Source: Oxalobacteraceae bacterium (GTDB lineage Bacteria; Pseudomonadota; Gammaproteobacteria; Burkholderiales; Burkholderiaceae_D). From it: a stretch of DNA of 64,000 bases. Of the stretch, positions 36,972 to 45,995 are shown in pieces. The DNA lies in assembly GCA_003537575.1 (NCBI GenBank), contig DPRS01000004.1, forward strand, positions 17,795 through 81,794, given 5' to 3'. The notes under the pieces are model-generated. The model was given only the letters and a program-made list of their open reading frames with translations. It had not been told where the DNA came from and did not search any database. Made by a program: the position numbers and the translations under genes. Position 1 is the stretch's first letter. Each line of letters begins with the position of its first letter.

Positions 36972-36983
36972 ATAAGAGGGCCA

Positions 36984-37184
36984 TCAGTCGCTCAAGGCCT
37001 GTTTGGCAGCCTCTTCTGGCGTCAGTCCTTCGTAGAACAGATCCGTGAACCACTCCACCTGTTCTTCAATATGTTCCTGGGCCTGGGCCAGGGTGGCGCC
37101 GCCCGCTACCAGGAAGCCTTCCACCTCGGTGCACCACTTGATCAGCGCTTCCGTTTCCGGGTCCAGTTTTTCCTTTTTGGCCAT
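36984..37184 (-). CDS. Small conserved protein of unknown function
   Basis: 66 residues from ATG at 37184 (MAKKEKLDPETEALIKWC), with AAGGTGAAG upstream. Acidic and helical (EHIEEQVEWFTDLFYEGLTPEEAAKQAL), no signal or membrane segment. I do not recognise a named family; it follows moeB on the same strand and looks like a genuine small gene because the ORF has normal codon pattern and RBS. Confidence 0.65.
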   Translation of the reverse strand: MAKKEKLDPETEALIKWCTEVEGFLVAGGATLAQAQEHIEEQVEWFTDLFYEGLTPEEAAKQALSD

Positions 37185-37242
37185 GGCCTTCACCTTTGTA
37201 TCGATTGGGTAATCATGCATCCGCCGATCGTCTGTGAGCGAA

Positions 37243-38001
37243 TCACGGCGACTTCGGCGAATGACACACCAGGCATTGCTCGTTGCGCCGGATGCTGATG
37301 CCGGTCCATTCCATGTTACGCGCATCCAGCATCAGCAAACGGCCCGCCAGCGGTTCTCCGATGCCGGCAATCAGCTTCAAGGCCTCGGCCGCCTGCATGG
37401 CGCCGATGATCCCCACCAGCGGCGCAAACACGCCCATGGTCGAGCATTGCACTTCCTCGAACTGCTGGTCCGGCGGGAACAGGCAGGCATAGCAGGGCGT
37501 GTCGCCGCCGCGCGGATCGAACACGCTCACCTGCCCATCGAAGCGGATCGCCGCGCCCGAGACCAGCGGCACCCCGTGCGCCACGCAGGCGCGATTGATC
37601 GCATGCCGGGTGGCGAAGTTGTCGCTGCAATCGAGCACCACGCTGGCGTTGCTGACCAGTTCAGCCAGCCGCTCGCCTTCGACGCGCTCCGCCAGCGCGG
37701 TAATGCGCACATCCGGATTGATTTTTTCCAGCGTCTGCCGGCCCGACTCCACCTTGGGCCGGCCGATGCGTTCGGTGGTGTGCAGGATTTGCCGTTGCAG
37801 ATTGGTCAAGTCGACTTCATCGTTGTCCACCAGCGTCATGGCGCCGATGCCGGCCGAAGCCAGATAGAGCGCGGCGGGCGAACCGAGGCCGCCGGCGCCG
37901 ATCACCAGCGCATGAGCGGCAAGGATCTTTTCCTGGCCTTCGATGCCGATTTCGTCGAGCAGGATGTGGCGGGAGTAGCGTAACAGCTGTTGGTCGTTCA
38001 T
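37243..38001 (-). CDS. moeB: MoeB/ThiF-family adenylyltransferase
   Basis: 252 residues. Activates the C-terminal Gly of a ubiquitin-like sulfur carrier (MoaD or ThiS) by adenylation. ATP site VIGAGGLGSPAALYLASAG, LDCSDNFATRHAIN, and two CxxC zinc pairs (PCYACLF and QCLVCHS). ATG 38001. In related genomes this gene usually sits next to ctp; here 13 kb separates them. Confidence 0.93.
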   Translation of the reverse strand: MNDQQLLRYSRHILLDEIGIEGQEKILAAHALVIGAGGLGSPAALYLASAGIGAMTLVDNDEVDLTNLQRQILHTTERIGRPKVESGRQTLEKINPDVRITALAERVEGERLAELVSNASVVLDCSDNFATRHAINRACVAHGVPLVSGAAIRFDGQVSVFDPRGGDTPCYACLFPPDQQFEEVQCSTMGVFAPLVGIIGAMQAAEALKLIAGIGEPLAGRLLMLDARNMEWTGISIRRNEQCLVCHSPKSP

Positions 38002-38044
38002 TATTGCTTTGGTGCTTGTCGAATCAGTCCGATAGTGTCGCACA

Positions 38045-38170
38045 CTACAGGCTGCTTGCGTGATTTGCCGGGATGGCGCCATCGCGCGATCCCCGGATCA
38101 CTGCGGGATTTTCCGGATCGGCGCTGTCGTAGAGTTCGCCCGCAAGCATTTTTGCTTTCTCGGTTGCCAT
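38045..38170 (-). pseudogene. Truncated N-terminus of a maltose/galactoside O-acetyltransferase
   Basis: A 41-codon frame from ATG 38170 with AGGAG upstream. It starts ATEKAKMLAGELYDSADPE, the conserved N-terminal motif of the maltose-acetyltransferase (Maa/LacA/NodL) family, then diverges and stops after residue 41. The left-handed beta-helix catalytic domain is missing, so this is a remnant left at the edge of the moeB region. Confidence 0.7.
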
Positions 38171-38261
38171 TACTTCTCCTGTGGCGCCAAAAATTCTTTC
38201 CTTTGACTTAGGGTAAGCTGCGCGCCGCTTGAACGGATGCGCTTGCGCGAGTTGTTATGTG

Positions 38262-38678
38262 TCACGCGCGTACATACACCATCGTTGCCTGCATGACCGC
38301 AATCACTTTGTAGTCATTTCCTGAGAAGGCGCGAACTTCGCCCGTGCAAACGGAGAGAAGCTTGCCTGAACTCGTTACCGTTCCGATTGCTAGGAATTTT
38401 TCGCCAAGCGCAGGCCGCATGAAGTTGATCTTGAATTCGGCGGTCACAACCTCGCACTCCGCTGGTGCTTTTGTCAGCGCTGCATAACCACATGCGTTGT
38501 CGACGATGCTGGTGATTGCGCCGGCGTGAATATACCCGTGTTGCTGCGAAAGCTTTGGGGAAAACGGCAATGCAATTTGCACTTCGCCGTCGGCAACCGA
38601 AACAAGCTGTGCGCCGAGAGTGGCCATCAGACCTTGCGAATTAAAACTGCCTGTGACGCGTTCCTGGATGTCGTTCAT
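38262..38678 (-). CDS. PaaI-family thioesterase (hotdog fold)
   Basis: 138 residues, one hotdog domain. HGYIHAGAITSIVDNACGYAAL holds the catalytic-region motif with Asp, and EFKINFMRPA the following strand. Probably hydrolyses small or aromatic acyl-CoA. Codon pattern is less GC-rich than flanking core genes. Cassette-like sequence follows its stop (38205-38261) but is too degraded to call an attC. Confidence 0.87.
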   Translation of the reverse strand: MNDIQERVTGSFNSQGLMATLGAQLVSVADGEVQIALPFSPKLSQQHGYIHAGAITSIVDNACGYAALTKAPAECEVVTAEFKINFMRPALGEKFLAIGTVTSSGKLLSVCTGEVRAFSGNDYKVIAVMQATMVYVRA

Positions 38679-39067
38679 GAATGTGGTTCATCTGGTGGTG
38701 TCGTACTTGAAGATTCTATATGAAAATGAATTCGCGGCAGAGAATCCGCGTCCGGTCGACAGGCTTGTCATTGATGGCGCGATTGAGTCGATCTGTCTTC
38801 GCAAAATCTTTCTGTCCCGAATAGATTGGGATCGTCACCCCTCCGGCGGGAACAATATCAACATATCAGTGTCAGTTTTTGCAACGGTTAGATCCCGCGC
38901 GATGTACATGAGACTTTGCGTCAATAGGCCTCAGCCTTGCGCAGCTGGCGTTGACAGCCATCGAGACGGAAATATTTCGATGCGCCTTCATTTGCCAATG
39001 CATCTCACTACCGGCTGCCGGTTTTCGACTTTCAATTTTCCAATTTTCCGACTTAGAGGCCTTCATC
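38679..39067. other. Intergenic region upstream of the DUF3141 operon
   Basis: No gene seen in this 389-bp divergent spacer. A TTGACA hexamer at 38952 is followed by ATATTT about 15 bp later, a weak promoter candidate for the DUF3141 operon. Near 39030 a short direct repeat (CAATTTTC twice) occurs. Otherwise nothing stands out. Confidence 0.4.
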
Positions 39068-41419
39068 ATGGAGTTAGGAACGCAGCTTGCGCGTAGCCAT
39101 GGCAACGCGGTCAAGATCGGGCTGATTTTTCGGGAACGCACCAAGACTGCACAGGATCAATTCAACCGGCGAGTACACGCGGCGGTAAATGGTGGTGGCG
39201 ACGGCGCTCAACCCGGCCAGCTCTTCAATCTCTTGGCAACGTCAGGTCCTTGGGGCGGTTATCAGTATGCGGCCGATGCCGTGCAACGTTCCATTCTGTT
39301 CTGGGATACCCTGCGCCGGCGCGGTGACCAATTCATCCGGCAAGCCCTGCATGGCCTGGAGCCGGTGCTGCATTTCGACTATGACGTCGTGCTTGACGGC
39401 CGGTCGCTGGAGCGGCCGGTCAACTACACGCTGCTGCGCATCAAGCCGCTAAAGGGCGTGACGGTCACCTCCAGGAAGCGACCTTATGTCGTCATCGATC
39501 CGCGTGCAGGGCACGGCCCCGGCATCGGCGGCTTCAAGGATGATTCGCAGGTAGGCGTGGCGCTGCGCGCAGGCCATCCGGTGTATTTCGTCATCTTCTC
39601 GCCCGAACCCGAGCCGGGCCAGACGCTGCTCGATGTATGCGCGGCGGAACAGCATTTCGTGAAGAAGGTGCGGACGCTGCATCCGGAGAGCGCCAAGCCG
39701 GCGATCATCGGCAACTGCCAGGGCGGCTGGGCGGCAATGATGCTGGCGGCATCGTCTCCTGACGATACCGGACCGGTCGTCATCAATGGCGCGCCGATGT
39801 CCTACTGGGGCGGTTCCTGGGGCAAAGGTGCAGGCGATAACCCGATGCGCTATACGGGGGGCATGCTGGGCGGAACATGGCTGGCTTCGCTGGCCGCCGA
39901 TTTAGGCAACGGCAAGTTCGACGGCGCCTGGCTGGTGCAGAACTTCGAAAACCTCAATCCCGCCAACAGCCTGTGGGGGAAGTATTACAACTTGTACGCC
40001 AATATCGATACCGAGCCGACGCGCTTTCTCGATTTCGAGCGCTGGTGGTCGGCGTACTACCTGATGAACCGCGCGGAGATCGAATGGATCACACGCAATC
40101 TCTTCGTGGGCAACAAGCTCTGGACCGGCGAAATCAGGCCGACGGACGGCAAGGTATTCGATCTGCGCGCCATCAAGTCGCCCATTATCCTGTTCGCGTC
40201 GATGGGCGACAACATTACACCGCCGCAGCAGGCATTCAACTGGGTGGCCGACATGTACGGCAGCACCGAAGAGATCAAGGCGCGCGGCCAGGTGATCGTC
40301 GGATTGATGCATAAGGAAATCGGCCATCTCGGCATTTTCGTGTCAGGCAAGGTCGCAAAAAAGGAGCATACGCAGATCGTGTCCGTGCTGAAGTCGATCG
40401 AATCGCTGCCGCCGGGGCTGTACGGCATGGAGATTACAGAGCGCAAAAGCGAGAGCGGAAAGACCGGATACGACGTCGAGTTTCGCGAGTACAGGCTCCA
40501 GGATCTTGCCGCCTATTTCAACCGTTTCAAGCGTGTCGACGAGCAGCCTTTCGAGGCGGTCGTCGCGCTCTCGGATTTCAATCAGCGCGCCTATGAGTTG
40601 TTTGCGCAACCTGTCGTGCAGTGGATGTCCAACGACCTGAGCGCGCGCCTGTTGCGCGAGTTCCATCCGCTGCGTGTGCAGCAATGGGCATTCTCCAGCA
40701 TCAACCCGTACTTGGCGTGGCTCGATCCAGCAGCGCACGCTGTCAAGGCAAATCGTCAGGCTGTGGATGAAGATATGTCGTTGCGCAGGGCGGAAAAAAT
40801 CGGTTCCGAGCTGATCAGCGCATCGCTCGATTACTACCGCGGGATGCGCGACGCGTCGACCGAAGCGGCTTTCTTCGCGGTCTACGCCAACATGTTCTCG
40901 CTATACCTGGCCGACAAGTTCGAAGCCGAGCAGCGCATGGCGAAGATCGTTGCCGACCCGCGCGACCTTCCGTTCGTCAAGGAGGCGCTGGCATCGATCG
41001 CGGAAGGCGGCTACGCCGAAGCTTTCGCGCGCGTGTCTTTCCTGCTTTCGCGCCAGGGCGAACCGCTGCCGCTGTCCCGGCTGAAGATGGAGGAAGGACT
41101 GGCCACTACCTACGCGGAATATTTTCCCGCCCCGATGCCGTCCGATCAGTTCCGCCGTATCCGGGGCGAGCAGGAAATCATCTCGCGCTTCGAGCCGGAA
41201 AAAGCGCTGCTCACCCTGCCGGTCTTGCTGGCAGACCGGGCCGACCGCGAGCGGATGCTGACCTTCCTCGACAAGCTGATGGCGGATGAGCGTGTGCAAA
41301 ACACCAGGCCAACCGCCGAGCAGCTGGCCATGGTCGAGCGCATCCGCGCGGTATTGAACCGGCGGCGCGCGAGCGACCAGCGGCCGGTTCCAGACCGACA
41401 ATCGGAAATGCAGCCATGA
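39068..41419 (+). CDS. DUF3141 protein, PHA-synthase-like alpha/beta hydrolase
   Basis: 783 residues. N-terminal ~250 residues include an alpha/beta-hydrolase core related to class I/III polyhydroxyalkanoate synthases: YVVIDPRAGHGPGIGGFKDD, VYFVIFSPEPEPGQTL, and the lipase-like box IIGNCQGGWAAMM, with Cys as in PhaC; Asp and His candidates lie in FASMGDNITPPQQ and LMHKEIGHLGIFV. The ~300-residue helical C-terminus is specific to DUF3141. It is not a normal PhaC. Operon with phosphotransacylase, acetate kinase and FabI, suggesting a role in acyl-CoA/acyl-phosphate handling. ATG 39068 was chosen where homology begins. Confidence 0.85.
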   Translation: MELGTQLARSHGNAVKIGLIFRERTKTAQDQFNRRVHAAVNGGGDGAQPGQLFNLLATSGPWGGYQYAADAVQRSILFWDTLRRRGDQFIRQALHGLEPVLHFDYDVVLDGRSLERPVNYTLLRIKPLKGVTVTSRKRPYVVIDPRAGHGPGIGGFKDDSQVGVALRAGHPVYFVIFSPEPEPGQTLLDVCAAEQHFVKKVRTLHPESAKPAIIGNCQGGWAAMMLAASSPDDTGPVVINGAPMSYWGGSWGKGAGDNPMRYTGGMLGGTWLASLAADLGNGKFDGAWLVQNFENLNPANSLWGKYYNLYANIDTEPTRFLDFERWWSAYYLMNRAEIEWITRNLFVGNKLWTGEIRPTDGKVFDLRAIKSPIILFASMGDNITPPQQAFNWVADMYGSTEEIKARGQVIVGLMHKEIGHLGIFVSGKVAKKEHTQIVSVLKSIESLPPGLYGMEITERKSESGKTGYDVEFREYRLQDLAAYFNRFKRVDEQPFEAVVALSDFNQRAYELFAQPVVQWMSNDLSARLLREFHPLRVQQWAFSSINPYLAWLDPAAHAVKANRQAVDEDMSLRRAEKIGSELISASLDYYRGMRDASTEAAFFAVYANMFSLYLADKFEAEQRMAKIVADPRDLPFVKEALASIAEGGYAEAFARVSFLLSRQGEPLPLSRLKMEEGLATTYAEYFPAPMPSDQFRRIRGEQEIISRFEPEKALLTLPVLLADRADRERMLTFLDKLMADERVQNTRPTAEQLAMVERIRAVLNRRRASDQRPVPDRQSEMQP

Positions 41420-41440
41420 CAGATGCGAAAGGAAACTGCG

Positions 41441-42379
41441 ATGATAGAACGGACACACGACAAGTATCGGCGCCTGATCGATTACGCCAAGACCTTGCCT
41501 CCCATGCCGACGGCCGTTGTGCATCCCTGCGATCAAAGTTCACTCTTCGGTGCGGTGGAAGCGGCGCACCTCGGCTTGATCGATCCGATTCTTGTCGGCC
41601 CGCGCGAGCGCATTGAAGCGGTTGCAAAGGAAAATGGCATCACGATCTCCGATATTCGGATCCTCGATGCCGGCTACAGCGAAGAAGCGGCCGCCGTCGC
41701 AGTCCAGCTGGTGCGCGAGGGGAAGGCGGAAGCGCTGATGAAAGGCAGCCTGCACACCGACGAGCTGATGGGCGCCGTGGTCAGGCGCGATTCGGGAATG
41801 CGCACCGGACGCCGCATCAGCCACTGCTTTATATTGGATGTGCCGGGACACGAAGATGCGCTGATCATTTCCGATGGCGCCATCAATATCATGCCGACGC
41901 TGGAAGAAAAGGTCGACATCGTGCAGAACGCAATCGATCTTGGACATGCGCTGCAGTTCGACGAGGTGCGGGTGGCGGTCCTGTCGGCGATGGAGACCGT
42001 CACCCCCAAGCTGCAGTCCACCATCGAAGCAGCTGCGCTATGCAAGATGATGGATCGCCATCAGCTCAAAGGCGCCGTTATCGATGGCCCGCTGGCACTG
42101 GACAACGCGATCGATCCGGAGGCGGCGCGGATCAAAAAAATCGATTCGCCGGTCGCGGGGCATGCGAACGTGCTGATTGTGCCGAACCTGGAAGCTGGCA
42201 ACATGCTTGCCAAGAGCCTGTCATTCCTGGCCGGCGCCGACACGGCCGGCATCGTATTGGGCTCGCGCGTGCCGATCATCCTGACCAGCCGTGCCGATTC
42301 GGTGGGCACCCGACGCGCCTCCTGCGCGGTTGCCGGAATGGTCGCCAAGGCGCGTCGTGAAAGCAAAGCCGCGAGGTAA
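41441..42379 (+). CDS. Phosphate acetyl/butyryltransferase
   Basis: 312 residues, PTA/PTB family. ALMKGSLHTDELMGAV, RRISHCFILDVPGHEDALIISDGAINI and DGPLALDNAI are family motifs; GTRRASCAVA near the end. Converts acyl-CoA to acyl-phosphate, which the next gene's kinase uses to make ATP. ATG 41441 has AAAGGA upstream; ATG 41423 is in frame but without RBS. Resembles the short catalytic-domain type often found beside DUF3141. Confidence 0.9.
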   Translation: MIERTHDKYRRLIDYAKTLPPMPTAVVHPCDQSSLFGAVEAAHLGLIDPILVGPRERIEAVAKENGITISDIRILDAGYSEEAAAVAVQLVREGKAEALMKGSLHTDELMGAVVRRDSGMRTGRRISHCFILDVPGHEDALIISDGAINIMPTLEEKVDIVQNAIDLGHALQFDEVRVAVLSAMETVTPKLQSTIEAAALCKMMDRHQLKGAVIDGPLALDNAIDPEAARIKKIDSPVAGHANVLIVPNLEAGNMLAKSLSFLAGADTAGIVLGSRVPIILTSRADSVGTRRASCAVAGMVAKARRESKAAR

Positions 42380-42383
42380 AGCC

Positions 42384-43574
42384 ATGTCTGATGTCATTCT
42401 TGTGATTAACGCCGGTTCGTCCAGCATCAAGTTTCGCATCTACGCCATGCGCGACAATGAACCCATGCAGGGAATACACGGGCAGATCGAGGGAATATAT
42501 ACCGCCCCGAGTTTCGTCGCCGCCAACGCGCAGGGCGAGCGGATCGGCGAGAAAAACTGGAATCAAGGCACGGAGCTCGGCCATCATGGCGCGCTCGAGT
42601 ATATCGGCGAATTCCTGCGCGGCCGCCAGGAAGGCCACCGCCTGATCGCGGTCGGCCACCGCGTCGTGCACGGCGGGATGGATTTTTCGCAGGCGACGCT
42701 GCTGACTCCCGAGGTGATCGGCAAGCTGGAAAAACTGATACCGCTGGCGCCCTTACATCAGCCGCACAACCTGGCGCCGATCCGCATCCTCGCGGAGTCG
42801 CGGCCCGACGTGCCGCAGGTGGCTTGCTTCGACACCGCATTCCATCGTGCCCAGCCGGAAGCGGCGCAGTCATTCGCGCTGCCGGCCGCCATCACCGACC
42901 GCGGTGTGCGGCGCTACGGCTTTCACGGCCTGTCCTACGAATACATCGCCAGCGTATTGCCGCGTTTCGCGCCGCAGGCTGCCTCGAGCCGTGCCGTGGT
43001 CGCGCACCTGGGCAACGGTTCGAGCATGTGCGCGATCATGAATGGCAAAAGCATGGCGAGCACGATGGGATTTACGGCAGTCGACGGGCTACCGATGGGA
43101 ACGCGTTGCGGCAATCTGGATCCGGGCGTGCTCCTCTACATGATGGACGAACTGAAGATGGACGTACGCGCCATCGAAAACACCATCTACAAGCAGTCGG
43201 GACTGCTCGGCGTGTCGGGCATATCGAGCGATATGCGCGCGCTGCTCTCCAGCGACGCCCCGCGCGCGCGCTTTGCGGTCGAACTGTACACTTACCGGAT
43301 CAACCGCGAGCTTGGATCGCTCGCGGCAGCGACGCAAGGCATCGATGCATTGGTCTTCACCGCTGGCATCGGCGAGCACGCCGTGCCGATCCGGGAGCGC
43401 GTGTGCCGGGAAGCCGCATGGCTCGGCCTGGAGCTCGATCCCCTCGCCAACCAGCGCGGCGGACCGCGCATCAGCACGGAATCGAGCAAAGTCTCCGCGT
43501 GGGTGATTCCGACGGATGAAGAGCTGATGATCGCCCGCCAAACACATGCGGTAGTAGGAGGCGCATCGCCATGA
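42384..43574 (+). CDS. ackA: Acetate kinase
   Basis: 396 residues. VILVINAGSSSIKFRIY, VGHRVVHGGMDF, RRYGFHGLSYEYIA, VVAHLGNGSSMCAI and VFTAGIGEHAVPIRERVC are the ASKHA acetate-kinase motifs, with catalytic Arg and His present. It lies 4 nt after the phosphotransacylase. The pair makes ATP and acetate from acyl-CoA. Confidence 0.95.
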   Translation: MSDVILVINAGSSSIKFRIYAMRDNEPMQGIHGQIEGIYTAPSFVAANAQGERIGEKNWNQGTELGHHGALEYIGEFLRGRQEGHRLIAVGHRVVHGGMDFSQATLLTPEVIGKLEKLIPLAPLHQPHNLAPIRILAESRPDVPQVACFDTAFHRAQPEAAQSFALPAAITDRGVRRYGFHGLSYEYIASVLPRFAPQAASSRAVVAHLGNGSSMCAIMNGKSMASTMGFTAVDGLPMGTRCGNLDPGVLLYMMDELKMDVRAIENTIYKQSGLLGVSGISSDMRALLSSDAPRARFAVELYTYRINRELGSLAAATQGIDALVFTAGIGEHAVPIRERVCREAAWLGLELDPLANQRGGPRISTESSKVSAWVIPTDEELMIARQTHAVVGGASP

Positions 43575-43666
43575 AAACCATCGCAGACGGCGTGTGCTTG
43601 TCGCCACGGAAGCCAGACTTTTCGTGCCGGATCAGGCTCCTCAAATGAAAATCGAAGGATTGCATC

Positions 43667-44452
43667 ATGACAGCACCTGACCTCTCCCTGCAGATATTGA
43701 AGGGCAGGAAGGCACTGATTGTCGGCATCGCCAATGAACATTCAATTGCCTACGGCTGCGCGAAGGCGTTCCATGAACTCGGCGCGGATCTGGCGATCAC
43801 CTATATCAATGAAAAATCCAGGACCTATGTCGAACCGCTCGCGCGCGACCTTGAATCGTCGATACTCATGCCGCTCGATGTCTCAAAGCAGCAAGATCTC
43901 GATGCGGTTTTCGACAGAATCAGGCAAGAATGGGGGCGGCTGGACATACTCGTGCATTCGATCGCCTGGGCGCCGAAGGACGATCTGCAGGGCGGCTTGC
44001 TGAACTGTTCGGCGGAGGGCTTTACCAAGGCAATGGAGATTTCATGTTTCTCCTTCGTGCAAATGGCGCGCCTGGCAGCGCCGTTGATGAAAGACGGCGG
44101 CGCCATGTTCACCATGAGCTACTACGGCGCCAACAAGGTCGTCCCGAACTACAACGTGATGGGACCCGTGAAGGCGGCGCTGGAAGCTAGCGCTCGCTAC
44201 CTCGCGTACGAACTCGGGCCGCAGCGCATTCGCGTGCACGCAATTTCGCCGGGGCCGCTCAAGACTCGCGCCGCTTCCGGCCTGAAGGATTTCGATCTGC
44301 TGCTCAACGAAGCAGCGCAGCATGCGCCACTCGGCGAGCTGGTCGATATCATGGACATCGGCTTTACCTGCGCCTTCCTGGCCACGCCATATGCGCGTCG
44401 GCTGTCGGGAGAAACGCTGTATGTCGATGGTGGTGTGAACATCATGGCGTGA
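43667..44452 (+). CDS. fabI: Enoyl-ACP reductase (NADH) FabI
   Basis: 261 residues, SDR fold. GRKALIVGIANEHSIAYGCA for NADH binding, HSIAWAPKDDLQG, catalytic Tyr and Lys in NYNVMGPVKAAL, and AISPGPLKTRAASGL match FabI. This is likely a second copy beside the housekeeping gene, since it is embedded in the acyl-phosphate operon. It has about 90 nt upstream of the start after ackA and ends 52 nt before the cassette array. Confidence 0.93.
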   Translation: MTAPDLSLQILKGRKALIVGIANEHSIAYGCAKAFHELGADLAITYINEKSRTYVEPLARDLESSILMPLDVSKQQDLDAVFDRIRQEWGRLDILVHSIAWAPKDDLQGGLLNCSAEGFTKAMEISCFSFVQMARLAAPLMKDGGAMFTMSYYGANKVVPNYNVMGPVKAALEASARYLAYELGPQRIRVHAISPGPLKTRAASGLKDFDLLLNEAAQHAPLGELVDIMDIGFTCAFLATPYARRLSGETLYVDGGVNIMA

Positions 44453-44504
44453 CATTCATGGCTAATCACAACACTCAGGCAAGCCCGAGCAAATCAAGCA
44501 TGAG

Positions 44505-44589
44505 GCCTAATGCCGTTAACCAGCACACAGCATGTGCCTTGATGCGGCAAGTTCTTTGCTGTGTGTCTGTGTTGAATAATAAGTTAGAC
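44505..44589 (-). repeat. attC1, cassette recombination site after the SMR gene
   Basis: Minus strand runs from GTCTAAC (44589-44583), two bases beyond the SMR stop, to ATTAGGC (44511-44505). Arms with CACAGACACACAGCAAAG and the matching CTGTGTGCTGG pair as an imperfect hairpin. Distal end of the array. Confidence 0.75.
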
Positions 44590-44591
44590 AA

Positions 44592-44921
44592 CTAGTGCCC
44601 AGTTGCCTTAGAAAATAGATTAAGAACGATAACACCAGAAACAATCAAGCCAATGCCAAGGATCGCTGGAATATCTAAGCGCTGTCCAAATAATAGCCAA
44701 GCCACGAGCGTTACTAACACCACTCCTACGCCTGACCAGATGGCATAAGCGACACCGACAGGAATTGTTCGGAGGGTCAACGAAAGCAAGTAAAAAGCGA
44801 CGCCATATCCGACGAGTACAGCGAAAGATGGTCCAAGCCTGGTAAATCCTTCGCTGGATTTTAAAAACGAAGTGGCTGCGACTTCGGCGACTATGGCAAT
44901 AGCCAGATAAAGCCAATTCAA
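44592..44921 (-). CDS. Small multidrug resistance (SMR/EmrE-Qac type) efflux protein, cassette-borne
   Basis: 109 residues from TTG at 44921 (GGAG 9 nt upstream). Opens [19 protein letters not shown] with the essential Glu13 that binds protons and cationic drugs, then [19 protein letters not shown] and [19 protein letters not shown], the EmrE/QacE core; four membrane helices. SMR genes of this kind in integrons (qacE, smr-2) export quaternary ammonium compounds; substrate here is inferred. Cassette bounded by attC1 and attC2. Confidence 0.9.
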   Translation of the reverse strand: MNWLYLAIAIVAEVAATSFLKSSEGFTRLGPSFAVLVGYGVAFYLLSLTLRTIPVGVAYAIWSGVGVVLVTLVAWLLFGQRLDIPAILGIGLIVSGVIVLNLFSKATGH

Positions 44922-44953
44922 AGTTGTTTCTCCTGCATCTAATGATTTCAGAT

Positions 44954-45014
44954 GCCTAACACCTGATTTAAGCCGTGCCGCGAAGCGGCGTCGGCTTGGA
45001 CGAATTGTCCTGCC
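44954..45014 (-). repeat. attC2, ~60-nt classic attC whose left core is mutated
   Basis: Minus strand: GTCCAAGCCGACGCCGC and GCGGCACGGCTTAAATC form the stem, and it ends with GTGTTAGGC (44954-44962). The expected GTCTAACAATTC start is altered to GGCAGGACAATTC, so the R'' core lacks TAAC. The MmcQ frame reads through the site, which fits loss of the in-core stop. Confidence 0.8.
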
Positions 45015-45372
45015 TCTCATCTGCGACGGCCAATCGCTGCCGCTTTGGGGCGCGAGAGTTGGCTTTGTTGTAGGACCATGCAATCAGCTCTCGAAGATAT
45101 TCGTCCGGAACTGTGCCTACATCCACGATTGTGACCCAGCGCAGCTTGGCCAGATAGCGAGCGGGTTTGATGCCAGGCACGTCGGTCAGTTCGAGGAAGC
45201 GTTCTGGCGTGGTGCAAATACTGAAGCGCCACTTTTCCGGATCGCTGGTCTTGAAATAGGCGAACTTTTTGCCACCAACGTAGTAGACGAGCACGTTGCT
45301 GGGTGGCCCGTACAACTTCGAGGAGGCACCAAGGTAACGGCTGCAAAGCTCTTTGACGGCAGCAACATCCAT
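44968..45372 (-). CDS. MmcQ/YjbR-family protein, cassette-borne
   Basis: 134 residues from ATG 45372 ([19 protein letters not shown]). MmcQ/YjbR fold: [22 protein letters not shown], then [28 protein letters not shown] and [12 protein letters not shown]. Cytoplasmic, function uncertain (DNA-binding-like alpha/beta fold). The last ~17 residues ([12 protein letters not shown]) are translated from attC2, a common feature of cassette genes. Longer in-frame starts exist (45447) but are not conserved. AAGGA lies 11 nt upstream. Confidence 0.85.
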   Translation of the reverse strand: MDVAAVKELCSRYLGASSKLYGPPSNVLVYYVGGKKFAYFKTSDPEKWRFSICTTPERFLELTDVPGIKPARYLAKLRWVTIVDVGTVPDEYLRELIAWSYNKANSRAPKRQRLAVADERQDNSSKPTPLRGTA

Positions 45373-45389
45373 TTGACGGGTCCTTAGCG

Positions 45390-45396
45390 GTCTAAC
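45390..45396 (-). repeat. attC core (R') separated from its attC by an IS remnant
   Basis: GTTAGAC on the minus strand, 18 nt upstream of the MmcQ start, in a GCGGTCTAACG context. It is the simple-end core of the attC that should follow the GNAT cassette; the rest of that site lies at 45996-46053 beyond about 600 bp of IS sequence. Confidence 0.6.
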
Positions 45397-45509
45397 GAAT
45401 GAAAGAGACTTCCCCGTCCCAAGGCAGCGGAGAAGCATGCTCCGCACGCCAAAGCGGTGACACGATAGAGGTTCCAGCCAACATCGATTACCATTCAGGA
45501 GAGGAAGTC

Positions 45510-45830
45510 ATGGGAAAGCATAGCATCAATGTTTTCAAAAACACCAGCGCTGCATCAGTGACGATGGTCGGCATCGATCTGGCCAAGAATGTCTTTGCCG
45601 TTCATGGCATCAATGCCGCCATTTGCGAAGCCGTGATCCGTCCCAACATGCGTTCATCAAATCGGCCGATGCCCAGGCCACCCTAACGGTGCACCAGGTG
45701 CGCCTGGGATGCATTGAAGAGCGCACCGCATGCTGGAACACTTGCCGGGCCAGTACAGCTCGGGCGGCAAGGCACGACTCGGAAAGATTGCCAAGGCGGG
45801 CGACCGTTACTTGCAAGTAAAAACGGTTTA
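45510..45830 (+). pseudogene. Decayed IS110/IS1111-family transposase inserted in an attC
   Basis: Plus-strand fragments of an IS110-type transposase. From ATG 45510 (AGGAGAGGAAG before it): MVGIDLAKNVFAVHGIN, the DEDD-domain start, jumps in frame to AAICEAVIRPNMR (about 70 residues missing), then shifts frame to SADAQATLTVHQVRLGCIEE at 45640-45715, then after a further deletion gives GQYSSGGKARLGKIAKAGDRYL at 45748-45813. Not functional. Opposite in orientation to the cassettes. IS1111-attC elements that target attC are known, which this resembles. Confidence 0.85.
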
Positions 45831-45995
45831 TCTTCACACGCGTCTTTTATCAGGGTCCGGGCGGCCTATCACAAATCCGCTCAACAAGACCTTTTGTAGC
45901 ATCGCAGACCGGCCATGTCGTCGCAGCAGCACGCTCGAATACATTTGCAAAAACAAACCGAAAAACTTACTGGAAAATTTGGGTAAGTTATTTAC

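Noticed and set aside
38205..38261. attC-like sequence after the thioesterase stop
   Set aside because: Left part resembles an attC but there is no GTTRRRY right core and no clear pairing; kept only as a possible scar.
38620..39096. Plus-strand 158-residue frame before the DUF3141 gene
   Set aside because: No RBS, no recognised domain, overlaps two better-supported genes.
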